From: Calcarisporiella thermophila CBS 279.70
Lineage: Eukaryota > Calcarisporiellomycota
Length of the DNA stretch: 64,000 nt
Assembly: GCF_041956535.1 (NCBI RefSeq)
Contig: NW_027192223.1
Coordinates: 45,879 to 109,878 of the forward strand
Reading direction: 5' to 3'
Positions 19,957 through 32,422 of the stretch are shown piece by piece (position 1 is the stretch's first letter; every line of letters starts with the position of its first letter). Position numbers and translations under genes: made by a program. The notes below the pieces were generated by a model. The model had not been told where the DNA came from and searched no databases. It saw only the letters and a program-made list of their open reading frames with translations.

Positions 19957-21841
19957 ATGGGTAAAGCAAAAGGGAAGCAACCGGATGATGGCGAACCTCG
20001 CACTCGCGTTAAAGGAGAAAATTTCTATCGGGATGCAAAAAAGATTAAATACATTAATATGTTAAAAGGGGGGAAAGCAATTCGTGATTCTAAAGGACGA
20101 ATCATTAAAGCAGCTGAATTTCAGAATCGTGAGGCCCCTATTGCTAGAGTACAGCCGAATCGAAAGTGGTTTGGTAAGACAATATGCATTGATAATGTAA
20201 ATTTTTAATTACTGACCTTAAATGCATTTTAAGGAAATACTCGTGTCATTGGACAGAAAGCTCTTGAAAATTTCCGTGAGAGCATGTCCAAAAAAATGAA
20301 TGATCCTTATCAAGTACTTCTACATCAGAACAAGCTGCCTATGAGCTTACTTCAAGATCCTCAGAATACTTCCAAAATGCATATTCTCGAAACAGAATCA
20401 TTCTCTCATACTTTTGGATTAAAATCACAACGTAAGAAGCCAAAACTTGCAGTTGGAAGTCTTGAGGAACTGATGGAGAAAGTAGACCAAACACAAGGTA
20501 ATTCGATCGTATGATATTAAGTTTTGAAATTATTGCTTATTCACTCTACCTGCAGAAAATTATGTCGAATCCAAGGATTCATCTCTACTCTCGAACAAAG
20601 TTACTGATTATGTGGAAGAAGCTCGTGACAGTGTATATCAGAAGGGTCAATCCAGGCGTATCTGGAATGAGCTTTACAAAGTAGTCGATTCCTCTGATGT
20701 ACTTATTCATGTTCTTGACGCTCGTGACCCAATGGGAACACGTTGCAACGCAATTGAAAATCATTTGAAAAAAGACGCGCGTCACAAGCATCTTATTTTC
20801 GTGCTGAATAAGTGTGATCTCGTACCAACTTGGATAACTGTAAGTATTTTTCTTTTTTTCTGTTTCTCCTTCCCACAATTAAGTCAGGGTACTCATTTTT
20901 ACCTCTGTGATGGGATACCCGTTACAATTGTGGGAGAGCAATATCACCTCAACCCAGAGCTTCGCCTTGTTATAAGGCATCTCTAACCTGAGAGTGGTCG
21001 TTCTGAAAGAGTTGAAGAGTGTTGGCTAAATATAATCTACCATGCTTTTCATAGTATTAGAACAAACATTTCTTTAACTGTTTTTTTAATCATGACTAAA
21101 TGCTTTTGATTTTTCCACTAGGCACGATGGGTCAAAGAGCTTTCGAAAGAATATCCTACGCTTGCCTTTCATGCTAGCATCAATAACTCCTTTGGCAAGG
21201 GATCTCTAATCAATCTATTGCGACAATTTGCTTCCTTGCACTCTGACAAGCGACAAATCAGTGTTGGCCTGATAGGATATCCAAATACTGGAAAATCTTC
21301 CATTATCAATACATTGAAGAGTGATCGTGTATGCAGTGTCGCACCCATTCCTGGTCAGACAAAAGTCTGGCAGTATGTGACTTTGACACGGCGAATCTAT
21401 CTTATTGATTGCCCTGGTGTTGTGCCACCAAGCACCGAAGATTCAGAGACACAAATTGTACTCAAGGGCGTTGTGCGTGTAGAAAATATAAAGCAACCGG
21501 AAGAGCATATTCCTGCAATACTGGAACGTGTGCGCACAGAGTATATTATTCGTACATACGGAGTACAACAATGGGATGATTCGATTGATTTCTTAGCAAA
21601 AGTGGCGAAGAAGTCAGGGAAATTGCTAAAAGGTGGAGAACCGGACCTTAACACGGTGAGCAAAATGATTTTGAATGATTGGCTCCGTGGTAAGATCCCA
21701 TATTATACCAAACCTCCGTCTGTAAACGAAAATGATGATGGAGAAGATGAGGAAAATACCGAATTAGTAGATGAGGAGGAAGTTATGGATGAAGATGAAG
21801 AGGAATTACAGCAAGGTGAAAGTAGTAAGAGTGGTGCCTAG
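19957..21841 (+). CDS. NOG2: NOG2, nucleolar circularly permuted GTPase (60S maturation)
   Basis: Four exons (19957-20173, 20234-20497, 20556-20839, 21122-21841) give 494 aa. The N-terminal NGP1NT domain has [20 protein letters not shown] and [20 protein letters not shown]. The permuted GTPase has G4 NKCDLVP before G1 GYPNTGKSS, then G2/G3 VAPIPGQTK and DCPGVV. The tail is acidic. Nog2 sits on late nuclear pre-60S particles before Nmd3 binding. The third intron (282 bp) is several times longer than others here and may hold a snoRNA. Confidence 0.96.
20901..20998 (+). ncRNA. Candidate box C/D snoRNA in NOG2 intron 3
   Basis: Within the unusually long third NOG2 intron, GTGATGG (20907-20913, 6 of 7 to box C) and CTGA (20988-20991, box D) are about 75 nt apart. 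They are flanked by ACCTCT/AGTGGT-type ends that pair at 5 of 6 positions. The stretch is less AT-rich than the rest of the intron. No clear C'/D' pair and no rRNA guide match could be assigned by eye, so this is tentative. Confidence 0.25.
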
Positions 21842-22148
21842 AGTTTTATATTATGTTAGCTATATTAGTTTATGCATCTTCGCATACTGTACAGTTTTGT
21901 TTTGTTTCTTTTACATGTTCTGTGCCAGTGGAAAATTACCCTCTTTCAATATATTTTGAAATCGAGTGAATTCTCTAAACTGGCAGGTTCATTTTGTATC
22001 TACATTAAATTGATTTTCCCACGATGCATCAAATTCCAATTTGAAACTATTAAATATGATAAAATATTGCAAAAAAGATATTGGGTTAATTATATACTCT
22101 ACGATGTGTGTCAATTTTTTATTAATAAGAGTGAACATATAATCATAT

Positions 22149-25100
22149 CTAATCGAATTTTCTTAATAATGAGGCCTTGTCAATTACTTCAACTTCTTTC
22201 ACAATTCCTTCTCCAATTCGTTCCATTTGTTTAAGAATTGTTTGCAAATCAGCTGCAATCAGTTCGTCCTGTATACAATTTAGAGTAAATTCCATATATC
22301 ATAGTACAGAAATGTGTATAAAATAACACTTACCTTCGAGCCGAGCTCAAAATCTACCAAACCATCTCCCAAATTTACCCTCCACTTACGAGGTTGCTTC
22401 AGAGACGGTCGCCAAAGCCCTCCAATAATATCCCCGCCATGACAATCATGGAAAAAGATAGCTACATCGCCAAACAACTTTTCTAGTTCTGCTAAATAAT
22501 ACTCGGTGGGATCAAATCCCACAAGTACCTCATCCCCATAGGTTCCCTCCGCCCGCGATTTTTGCCGTTTGAGCTGTTGAATCCCAAACCGCTTCTTCTT
22601 CTCAGTGAAGGCTTTTGGGTTCGGTGAAGCGTTCTCATAGTGACGGGTACATTTTGACGGATTCAAACGGATGATGAAACTATAGTCAGTTAGAGGTGTG
22701 GAGAACAAGCGCTATAGTAAAATTAAATACCAAACATATAAGTATTATAGTGTTTAAAAAATAAATAGGTTATATAATAAAATAATTATACCTTGATATC
22801 TTTGACTTTGCAATGCACCAATTCTTCCATTAGTTTGCATGCTGCCCGAGACAGTGAGGTGATCCTAGCCGCTACCATTTTGGATGGGCTATCCCAGGAC
22901 CACCACCGTGATTCACGATCAAATTTGGTCGCTACAAACATGGCAGCATGATGCATTTGCTCATCCTGTGCGCGTATCCGTTGGAAATTTTCAATTGCTT
23001 CCTCTCTTTCTGCGCCTGTGAGTCCTTCTCCTTCATTGTACAAATCTATTACCAATGGCTCCACACGCCAATCCCATGTTGCCATCATCTCAAGCCAGCG
23101 TGAAAAACCGGCAAAACCACTAGCAGGAGGTGAAAATGGTGCAGGATCAACATATACTCGTACGCATAAAAGCTCCACAAGTTCTTCAGGCACATGTCGG
23201 GAGAGAAGGTGACTGCCAAGCCAGCGTTTAGCAAGTCGTATCGTATGTGAAAGCGAGGGATAGCGATGACATTGACTTTGAATATGAAAAGTATGAAGAG
23301 GTGCTCGAACTAGATACTTTTCGTAGCGCGAGAGGGCGTCGATGTAGCGTTGTCGTCGTGACTTCGTTGATTTTATGTCTGTTATGCCTCGGTTCAGGAG
23401 TGTGATTTCACGATCATGGCGGATGCGGCAACGAAAAACGAAGCCAGGAGGGTAGAGAATATCCAAATAGCTGTTAATACCAATTTCTTGACGAACTAAC
23501 TGTTGCCCATTGCTCGCTAGTGAACCATCATTCTTGAAGTCTGGGACTACAACCTGAGAGGGTAAACCAAACTGCGTCTTAAGTCTCTCTGCAATTTTCA
23601 AGTAAAATGCACTCTTGATTTTCTGGATCGCAACAAGATCATCAGGCCATCTTCCACTCTCTTCAAATTCAAGCACCACCTCTATCGGATAGAGGTAGCG
23701 AGCAGCATCTGGATAATCTGTAATATTCGAAACGTCAAGGGGTTGTGGGAGGAGCATTGATGCATATCGGAGGGCAGGTGATGCCGGCAAGACAGAGGAG
23801 AGTTCAATAGGAAGTTCAGTTAGCTCTTTCATCTGTTTTACGAATTGTTCGTAAATAGATGTGACGAATCCAAATCCTACTGCAGTAATATCACTATTAA
23901 ATAGTTGCGCTGGTACAATGGGTGAGAGATGAATCATCGTATTAAGCTGCCCTGCCCAGTACTGAATCTGGTCTGGCATAATATTGAAGTGACGATGTAG
24001 TAAGTAAATTGTCATTTGCCCTACAATGAGTGACCTTTGTTCTGATCCCTTTGCATCCCATACAACGCTCTCCAAGATACTACCGTCTTTAAATCGCCTC
24101 AGCTCAGCCTTTTCTCCCCATAGTTGACGAAATTGAATTGACGCTTGCTCATCTTCTGGGGTAGGACCCTGATCAACCAGACGATTTGCCTGCTGGGGAT
24201 TCAAAACCATGCCTATGTATACTGTAGTGTTCTCAGCTGTATAAACCGGAGGAGATATTGAAATAGACCAAGGTGGAAGTGGGTCATGCTGTATCGATAT
24301 AATTTGAACTCGGTTGGTCAAGCCGTGTTTCAAGATAGCAGGTATTGCCCTCGTAAAATGCTGTAGTCTATTCGGGTAGTCAAGCTCTGCTGCTTCAGTG
24401 TAGGTTGTGTATCGCTCAATTGGTAATCGAACCCTTGCTAGGTTATCATATCTCAAACTAAGCTTGTCCGCTCTTTTTAAGAAAATATCATCAAAATGGT
24501 CCTCTTTTGCGTCATTCAAATACTCCATAGTGAGTTTCGCTTCGTGTTGTAATTCTGCAAAAGTAGAGCGTGAAAAACATCCGGTCAGATTGACACGACC
24601 CGTCGGATCCACAAATACAATATCGAATTGTGAAGTGAATGCTTCAGCTGAAAATTCATCATACTTGCTGTGAGTGGACATGAATAAAGGTTTGCTTGCA
24701 AAATCATGTGTAGCTAGGAAATCCATAGTTCCCTTAAATAATTGGAAACTACTTAATCCATTGCTTAGTTTGCGCGAATATTTTCCATCTCCTTGAAGCA
24801 AATAGGCCATCAACATTGACCATAGGAATCCGTTAAAACCAGCACCGCTTTTGCGTTCTGAGGAAGAGAGACCGCGCTGGTGCAGCCAAACTTTAGCCAA
24901 AAGGCACGCATCTGCAAATGAAGGACACGCTTTTGCATGGCGATAAAGGAAAGTAAGATGGCTAATATACGATGCATCCTGTAGAAGTGCAGTGTTATAC
25001 TGAGGGGTTGGTGGAGGAGAAGCTGAATTATCTTGAGCCGAGCCAGATGGACGGACATTATTGCGCTTGGGTGCAAGCCGCTGTTCTGGGAAATAATTTG

Positions 25101-26365
25101 CAGCGATAGCAGGCAACACACGAATTATGCATTTCAATTTTGAAAAATCGGTATCAGATTTGTCTAGATATAATAACAGTCAGGTTACTGCATATTTAAA
25201 TATTGCAAATAAATATGTACCTTTTGCACTTTTTAGAATCAAAACCGGTCTCCTATTGTCGCCATTTAACGCTGAGAACTCGAGGTTTACTTTAAGTTCT
25301 TTGGAGCCTTGAATCTCTTTTGCAAGGACAGCAAGGTAATACGCTCTTTTATAAAAGTAGCGATAATTTAAATGATCTTTCTCTTGGAATAGTGCCTAAA
25401 ATAATTAATAAAAAGAGTCAGGTGTAGTTTGCGATTGACACTATTAAATAATAATTCTTACAGCTGGCATTTCAACAACAACATCAACATTGAAATTCCC
25501 ACGAGTGCGCACAATTGTTTTTAGGGGAAAACTTCCAGCAACGTGAACAGATGTAGGCCGCTTAAATGCAAACTTATATTGTGTTGCACTAGGAGGCTTT
25601 GGGTCTGGAAAGGGGATGGTAACGTTATATTTTGCTAGGTTTTTTGTAATATCAGAGAGCTATAGCAACGAAATCGTTGAAAAATATTTGTGTCAACGTA
25701 TTAGTTTTGTTTAGGTTGCAAAAATAAACATACTGAAGCCTCTGGAATATCTGGAATGTTATCCAGAATTGTTTTAAGTTTGTGTAAAGCAGTTTCTAAG
25801 GGTTGTAGCTTATTATAGTCGATGCGAACTTCGGAAAGCAATTCGTCGATCTTCGGAAAGAAAAATCAATTAGTTGGAATATAAAAATATAAAGTAGAAA
25901 TAATTTATACCTGGAGTTTAAATATATTAGACTTGAAAAGCTCAGAAGCCTCCTTCAAACCTTGAATTTCATCGTTTGTTGGTGCAGCGTAAAGGTGGTA
26001 GTTGTTTTCTTCTTTCTTAGGCCTTTCAACACCATGTACCGCATCGTAACTGGCCAATTCTTCATCACTATCATGTTTTCCAGACATCGATGCCTCCATT
26101 AAGTCGTCACCATCGTCGCTTATATCTTCTTCATCCGAATCGTCGATATAATCATCAGATCCGAAGTCACTATTTTCGTCGCTTTCCTCTTCGATGTGAG
26201 CCCGTTTAATTTTCAATACTGAGGATTCATGCTTTTAAATATAAAACGATTTTCAATAAATCTTATTCTAAAAGTAAAGGAATATTCTCTTTCCAGAAAA
26301 AAGCTCAAATTTACCTTCATATCCTCTTCATTTTCGCGGATTATTTTCCGTTTTAATGGTGCCAT
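22149..26365 (-). CDS. UTP22: UTP22 / NOL6 (Nrap), SSU processome component
   Basis: About eight exons, roughly 1,200 aa: MAPLKRKIIRENEEDM start at 26365, an acidic exon near 25913-26223, a large central exon about 22791-25137, then 22334-22714 and 22149-22268. The Nrap nucleotidyltransferase-like and OAS1-like modules show in GFNGFLWSMLMAYLLQG, DIVFVDPTGRVNLTG, WGEKAELRRFKDGSILESVVWD and PHTIRLAKRWLGSHLLSRHV-like segments. The C-terminal part has FHDCHGGDIIGGLW. With Rrp7 it belongs to the UTP-C module on the 90S pre-ribosome. The fold is a catalytically dead tRNA-nucleotidyltransferase relative. Confidence 0.93.
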
Positions 26366-26433
26366 TATTGAAGCAAGGAGTGATCCAAAGTCAAGTCGAA
26401 GTCACAAGAACTATTTACAATTAAATAATTAGG

Positions 26434-26441
26434 CAGTCACA
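26434..26441 (-). promoter_or_regulatory. HomolD box upstream of UTP22
   Basis: CAGTCACA on the plus strand, reading TGTGACTG toward UTP22, about 69 bp before its ATG. A second GTCACA lies at 26401-26406. The box is in the divergent promoter shared with the Mic12-like gene. Confidence 0.6.
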
Positions 26442-26564
26442 AATGTATATCAAATTGATGACGTTAATATTTTCATAGAGTAATAAAATATCCAGCGGTT
26501 CCCTCGATCTTGATATCTACATATAGAGCGTTGATTATTATATTTGTTCAAATCGCATCAAAAG

Positions 26565-27007
26565 ATGGCCAAAATTGTTGCTGCTCTTACTGGCGCCATT
26601 GCTTCATCGGCGCTTATTTATCATTTCAGAACTGACATTGATTCAAATACAACTACTATTCGTCGTAAACTCGAACGCGTCCAAAAACAATTGAAAGATA
26701 TTGGTCATGAAGTAAGCAGAGCTATTGTGATATTTAATACCCATATAAATGATTTTTTTTAAAAAAAACTATAAAGGAAACTAAAATATCTAGCGAGTCT
26801 ATTTCTAACCATTCTATCTTGCCAACTCTCTCTGCTGCTAATAAGTATACCCAACAGCGTTTAATCCCAAGTATAAAAGATTCTTGGAACGCCCACATTA
26901 TCAGCCTTGCTCGTTCGGCGAATGATGCCATTTCGCATGTGGCTGCTACTACAGAAAACATTCCTACTTTTGTGACCAATGATGAGAATAAAACTTCTAA
27001 AAAATAA
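26565..27007 (+). CDS. Small mitochondrial membrane protein, MICOS Mic12/Aim5-like
   Basis: Two exons (26565-26711, 26777-27007) give 125 aa. The first ATG with a good context (AAGATGG) is at 26565. Residues 3-19 form one hydrophobic segment with small residues (AALTGAIASSALIYHF), followed by a basic amphipathic stretch. The second exon carries YTQQRLIPSIKDSWNAHI, which recalls the conserved RWN segment of fungal Mic12. Mic12 bridges MICOS subcomplexes at cristae junctions. Assignment is moderate because the family is short and diverged. Confidence 0.55.
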
Positions 27008-27940
27008 TTTCAATTATTATCCTCCGTGTAAAAATAAAGCCATTATCTTTTTATTATAAATAGATTTAATGAAAATTCCAAAATATAATTGTATTGGTTA
27101 TGTAAGATAAAGGCAAACTATATTGTTCATATACGTCAATGGCTGCGAAGTGGGTTCTTGTGTTTAAAAATAGGGCAGGTATTGAGATAACTCGGACCGA
27201 AAAGCATCTTTCAGTTCATATAAATAATAAATGAAGCATATTCTCTCTCTCTGTTTAAATATCAGTAGATTGAAATTACGAAGAAACACTTCCAGATTAG
27301 CCTTTGGTGCATATCAATTAGTACAACAATTCTATTGCTTCGATTATTCGCGATTTTTAGTTGGAATGTTCAAAGTAAGTAGCGATTTATACCTAAAGAT
27401 TAGTATTATCTTATACTAATTATTTTGATATTGAGAGAAAGCCAAAAAAAAAAAAATACATTATTAAAAACTCCAAACAGATATTTAGATTTCTGGTTCT
27501 ATTTTGATTATCACATTTTTCTTAGTCAAAAATGTAGTCGAAAATGTGTGAAGTTGAGGTCTACACCTTCTCAAGAGCTAGTATCTCCGGGTAAAAACAC
27601 CAAAAATTATCACTTCATCATTTTCATATTTAAAAATTAGCATATTAAGTTCATAGTTTATCGAGGACTGATTTTTCAGCTTTAATTTAACAATAAAAAC
27701 TCTACGAAGATGATCATTATTGATTGATATGAGGCGCAGCATATCTTTGGTAAACATCACCTTAAAGGCTTTCATACTATAGACCTATATTGATTAAGAT
27801 CAGACAGGAGTTGAAAAAATAAGAAGGCTGATTTCATTTGCCTTTCGACACCCGTGCTTTAATCAAAAGTTCAATTGATATAAAGCATCAGCACAATGCT
27901 CTCGTCGTTTCGAGCTTTCGTGCGTTGTATGCTTTGAGAT
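27008..27940. other. Intergenic, spurious short frames
   Basis: About 0.9 kb with short open frames (27138-27233, 27231-27640) that carry no recognisable motif. ATGGCTGCGAAG at 27138 opens a 31-codon frame, which could be a first exon, but no matching partner was found. Confidence 0.4.
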
Positions 27941-30565
27941 ATGTCAGCTTTGAGAACGCTTCGCTTTCTACGAAAGACAGCAAGTCAAGCAGGATCCACT
28001 TCTACTTGTTCTGTAACATCCAGCCATGCCCATCCTAAATTTTCAAATACAGGTACAATCGCAGTATTTGATTCATTTTTTCATCATCAGAGGATGCAAT
28101 CTCGCACTCCTATATCAAAACACCTCTTTCCACCACCACCGCGTGTCCCTCAATTGCAACGTCTCGAGATATACAGCCTATTTGCACGTCTGTATAGCGA
28201 TTGTGCTGTCATTACTAAACGTGTTCGGAATAATGGCAAATGTATTCAAAACATCGCTAATCTTGTAAGTTTTACAACATTTATATACCAGCTTTTCGCG
28301 TCGAATTTTAATTTATTTATGAATTTCATATTTTTTATGTTTATTGTATAGTCTCTGGAGGAGCAACTCAAGAATTTGCTGGAAGCACGAGAACCGCACC
28401 GTGCGTTCAAGGTATATCTGGCGCTTAGAGCCCCATCATCACCAGCAATTTTAAATGTATCTGCTAAGCGAATGCACAACCGCCACAGCCAAGTGGATCC
28501 TATTTGGTTATCGCATCATGTATCGCAGGAAACTATTCAGAAGTTACGTGCTCTCCTTTTATATACACATGCTCCAGAATGGCAGCCTGCGTTACTACTA
28601 TCGGATGCTGCTGCATGCGGTTATGACACTGTAGAAATTATCCGCAAGGGTAGACCACCTGCAAATCCATTATTCTCTGAGTTAGAATGGCACCTTGATC
28701 GCAGAAATGTTCAAAAAGCCTGGCAAACATACCTACAACTCCGAAATGAACCGAGCGGTGATCTTGCTTTAGGCAAAATTTTACGCTCACGTTTGGTAGC
28801 TTTACTCTATGAACATTTTGGGGAAACCTGCAATCATATTGGACTTGTACTCCGGTATTACCTTGATTCACAACGACAAAAAACGCGATTCATACGCTCA
28901 GCTTGGATGGGAGAACTTGTGCGCCGTGAAGATTGGGATCAAGCAATTGCATTCCTCCGATATAATCTTCCGTTGAGTTCTAATACCCAACGACCGGCGA
29001 GTATTGAGACCGACAGAGAAATGAGTGAGAGAGCCAATACTTCGTTGTTATGGAAAGTAGAGCACATGGCCCGCGACCTTATCACAGGACTCGTGAACGT
29101 TTCGCAATTCGATAAAGCACTTTTGGTGTTAACCATGGTGCGAGAGCAATGTGGGCGCGGCAGTCGCACGATGTATGAGGCCCTATTAGAGGGATATGCA
29201 CATAAAAACAATCCGATGGCAAATATTAGGCAGCTGTTAGATACTATGCAAGCTGATGGAATTGCTCCAAACAAGAACACGCTTAAGGCGATGCTTCGCT
29301 CATCATCTCTTGCCGGCAATGTGAAGGAGACTAAAGAAATCATGCGTTTGTCAAAAAGTCGCTACGATATAAGTGCCGATTCTAGGCTAATTGGAGAGGT
29401 TCTCCGCAATCTCGCGGAAATCGGGAAACTTCGTGAATGTTGTGATCTATACAACACTCTCCATCTGGGTCGCTTGCATACACGCGCATATTTGCAACAC
29501 GAAACCATCCGTCTCGATGAGTATACGTATGGAATATTGGCTAATGCATGTGCTAAAAAGCAGAACCCAAAGGGTTCGTTGAGGTGGTTAAACCGAATGA
29601 TGAAAGATGGTGGATACCGACCTACAACTATCGTATGCACAGCAGTTGTCAAGGCTTTCTTAGCGCAATCAGGTGGTGCTGGACTCCAGCGCGGAATAGA
29701 TATGCTTGAGTTTATGCGAGAAAACGAGGTCCCTCGAGATGTAGTTTTATATACATCCTTGATTACGGCTCATGCAAGACACCGTAAAATTGATACCGCA
29801 TTAAATTTATGTACACAAATGCTCAACGAAGGGATAGCACCAACCCCACATACACTTACCGCTCTAGTTGATGGGTGCATGCGCAGCACTCGAATGCAGA
29901 CTGCACTCAAATTATTGCGATGGCTGCGCGCGCCTCCTTATAAACTTCGGCCTAATGTTGCAACTTATACCTCACTTATGGACGGTCTTAATGCACGAGG
30001 GCATTTTGCAGAGGCAGAAGAGGTGTATCATGATATGATCGCTGATGGAATCACTCCCGACGTCGCTGCTATTAATTGTCTGATGGATGCGTGCAATCGA
30101 GCAGGTAGAGGACAGGAGGTTCTTACCATATTCCACAACGAATTCTTACGGCATCATTTAAGACCGGACGCATACTCGCTCTCTATCTTACTTGACTCAT
30201 GTAACGCCAACAACTTGCCTGAAGAGGGAAGACGTATATTCGGCTCTTTCCTCGACAAAGGGCTATCAACTTTAGATATACGTTTGCATTGGAAAACTTT
30301 CTATGCATATGTGAATTTACTCGGGCGGCATGGACACACAGAAGATATCTTGGAGGTTTTGGCTCAGATGAAGTCACTAAATGTGCAATCCCACCCACGC
30401 ATCATACTGGCGGCAATTAGCTTTTTGGCAGATACACCTCGTGGAGAGAAGAAGGTGAATTTGGCACTTGAAACAATGACTAAGTGGTGGCCAGATATCA
30501 AGTTGGACAAACTTGATATTGACAACTACTTACGTTTGCGTCCCGTACCTAAATTAGACCGCTAA
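27941..30565 (+). CDS. Mitochondrial pentatricopeptide repeat (PPR) protein
   Basis: Two exons (27941-28264, 28352-30565) give 845 aa. The start MSALRTLRFLRKTASQAGS is Arg-rich without acid residues, fitting a mitochondrial presequence. From about residue 330 there are many 35-residue PPR helices, for example TYGILANACAKKQNP, VLYTSLITAHARHRKIDTAL, ATYTSLMDGLNARGHFAEAE and AINCLMDACNRAGRGQEVL. Such proteins bind organelle RNA for stability, splicing or translation. The specific target cannot be read. Yeast-type Ccm1/Ppr relatives are possible counterparts. Confidence 0.9.
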
Positions 30566-30888
30566 AAGTTGAATTACTAATAGATATTAACTATTTATCA
30601 AGTTGAAGAGGTGTTTCCTTGTTTGTATGGGGCACATTGTATATAGTCTCTTGCACTCTTTCCTCTTTTGCTTTTTTGTATCGTAATACACACTATATCC
30701 TTCTAATATTGAAATACTCTTGTATATCACAAAACCTATCTTTGGAACCTCTCTTTTATATATAAAAAAACCCTATGAATGAGTTTTCAAAAATTTCGTA
30801 GATTTATAAATAATATTTTGTCCAAAGGACAAAAAAAGCTATGATTTTTTTATTGATTCATAAAATAAGGTAAGCAGATAATAAAAAT
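30566..30888. other. Intergenic, convergent 3' flanks
   Basis: AT-rich sequence between the PPR gene and ATP17. No structure noted. Confidence 0.5.
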
Positions 30889-31280
30889 CTAGTGGTGTTC
30901 GACATTCTTGTGGTGCTCTATTTGATGTAATATGATTAAATTATATATTTCATCTAATTAAATTCTTTCTAATTGCAACAATACTTACTAAGATGGAAGT
31001 GGTAGTCAATCGCGTACGAAACACCGCCAACTAGAAGGATGGCATGAAGAATAGGCATTGCTGATGCGTTTCCTCCTTCAAAGTAACGAGCCTTATAACG
31101 GCCCCAGAAGCCGGAGGGGCGCGACACCTCAGGGGAACCCTTGGGGAGCTTCTTATAGAAATCGACTAGACGTTCCATACGGGCAGCGTCTTTGGGCGCC
31201 CCAATGGATTTAGTAGACGAGATGGTTGGAGGAATAAGTGAGCGTGTGCTGTAGGCACGGCGAATAATGTTGAGCGACAT
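30889..31280 (-). CDS. ATP17: ATP synthase subunit f, mitochondrial
   Basis: Two exons, 30989-31280 and a 29-nt last exon 30889-30917, joined across a 71-bp intron to give 106 aa. Splicing gives the conserved ending YHFHLKHHKNVEHH. Reading through the donor would give a short unrelated tail. A basic presequence (MSLNIIRRAYSTRS) precedes LIPPTISSTKSIGAP, then MERLVDFYKKLPKG and GFWGRYKARYF, and one membrane helix (ILHAILLVGGVSYAI). It is a membrane-embedded Fo subunit. TGTGACAT at 31364-31371 lies upstream. Confidence 0.93.
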
Positions 31281-31904
31281 TTTGCGTTGTTTTAAGAATG
31301 CAAATGGGATCAAGTTTATGTTTTGATCTCTGAAAAAGAGACTAGGGTAATAAGAACTTAGTGATGTCACATTTTCGTAACCTAACCTGATTTCTCATTC
31401 TACCTACTCTATATTTTCTCTAATGTAGAAATCCTCATTCATATTCGGGTATTGACCAAGGTGATAAAGGGACTACTACCCCACAAATATAATATCAATG
31501 ATATATATTAATAGTTCAGGAAAGATTATGTTATAGTATAGTATCTAAAAATGAGCAATGCGTTTATAAATTTTGCGGAGACACGATATATATTTGTTAT
31601 CAATTATCCTATTAATATCACTACGGTAGGTTGAGAGGGATTGTCTATATCATCTCTTCGTGCTCGTAGCTGGATTAAAAGGAAAGTCAGGTTATCAAAA
31701 TTGGAATCGAAAATATGCCATTGTACATTTTCCTTGATTAAAGATATATATTTGTTGAAATGAGCTTATCACTAAATTTATGAGCTTTTTTCAAAATACT
31801 CGTTTAATAATAAGTGCTGGTAAACTAATGTATTGAACTGTATAAAACATATGACTATCCAAATAAGTATCAATATTAATTGTAAAATAACAGGATACAA
31901 AGCA
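31281..31904. other. Intergenic between ATP17 and MZT1
   Basis: The ATP17 promoter side contains ATGTCACA (31364-31371) and CCTAACCTG (31380-31388). No gene. Confidence 0.5.
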
Positions 31905-32259
31905 TCATGAAGGATGTTGATGGTCTTTTAATGCTGAGCACTCCCTTCGTAATTCCTTGATGACAGCCTTAAAATTAAAATTAAACATAAGAAAATTATT
32001 AAAAAAGAAAAAAAAATTTATCTATACCACTAACGCATCTGGATTTGCTCCGCGTTCGATCAGCGAGACACATAATGATAAGCTCTCACGATCAAGTCCC
32101 GTCTTAAGCAAGGATGAGATCTCGTATAAAACTACATTATAAATATTGTTCACAGATGTAAAATAATGTGAAGATTAAGGGGATATAAATTGAAATATGT
32201 GTACGGTCTAATGTCTCTGATGCTTCCTGTAGTTGGATGTCTTGGTGCTGTTCCATCAT
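31905..32259 (-). CDS. MZT1: MOZART1, gamma-tubulin complex recruiter (73 aa)
   Basis: A very small gene of three exons (32205-32259, 32028-32131, 31905-31967) that no single frame reveals. Joined, it reads [20 protein letters not shown], then [19 protein letters not shown] and AVIKELRRE, which is the full MOZART1 helical core. Start is the ATG pair at 32257-32259 and 32254-32256 (MMEQHQDIQ). MZT1 binds the N-termini of gamma-tubulin complex proteins and is needed for microtubule nucleation at spindle pole bodies. Length matches the family (60-85 aa). Both introns keep phase. Confidence 0.9.
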
Positions 32260-32422
32260 TTAGTCGCGATAATTTTAACCTAAACTCGATTTCAAGAGTA
32301 TTGGCTTCTTTTGATTTTACATTCTTAATTTGGAGTGCCATGTTCAAAATCGAATCGTGTGTAGAACCTGAAAATAGCCTCGTAGACAGATTCAGAGATC
32401 TGTAACTCAATTAAAAACACAG

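Noticed and set aside
26544-26564. An earlier start for the Mic12-like gene
   Set aside because: The codon is TTG. The first ATG with good context is at 26565.
32150-32410. An 86-codon minus-strand frame with protein-like text
   Set aside because: It overlaps MZT1 exon 1 in another frame. The MZT1 frame matches a known family and splices cleanly, this one does not.
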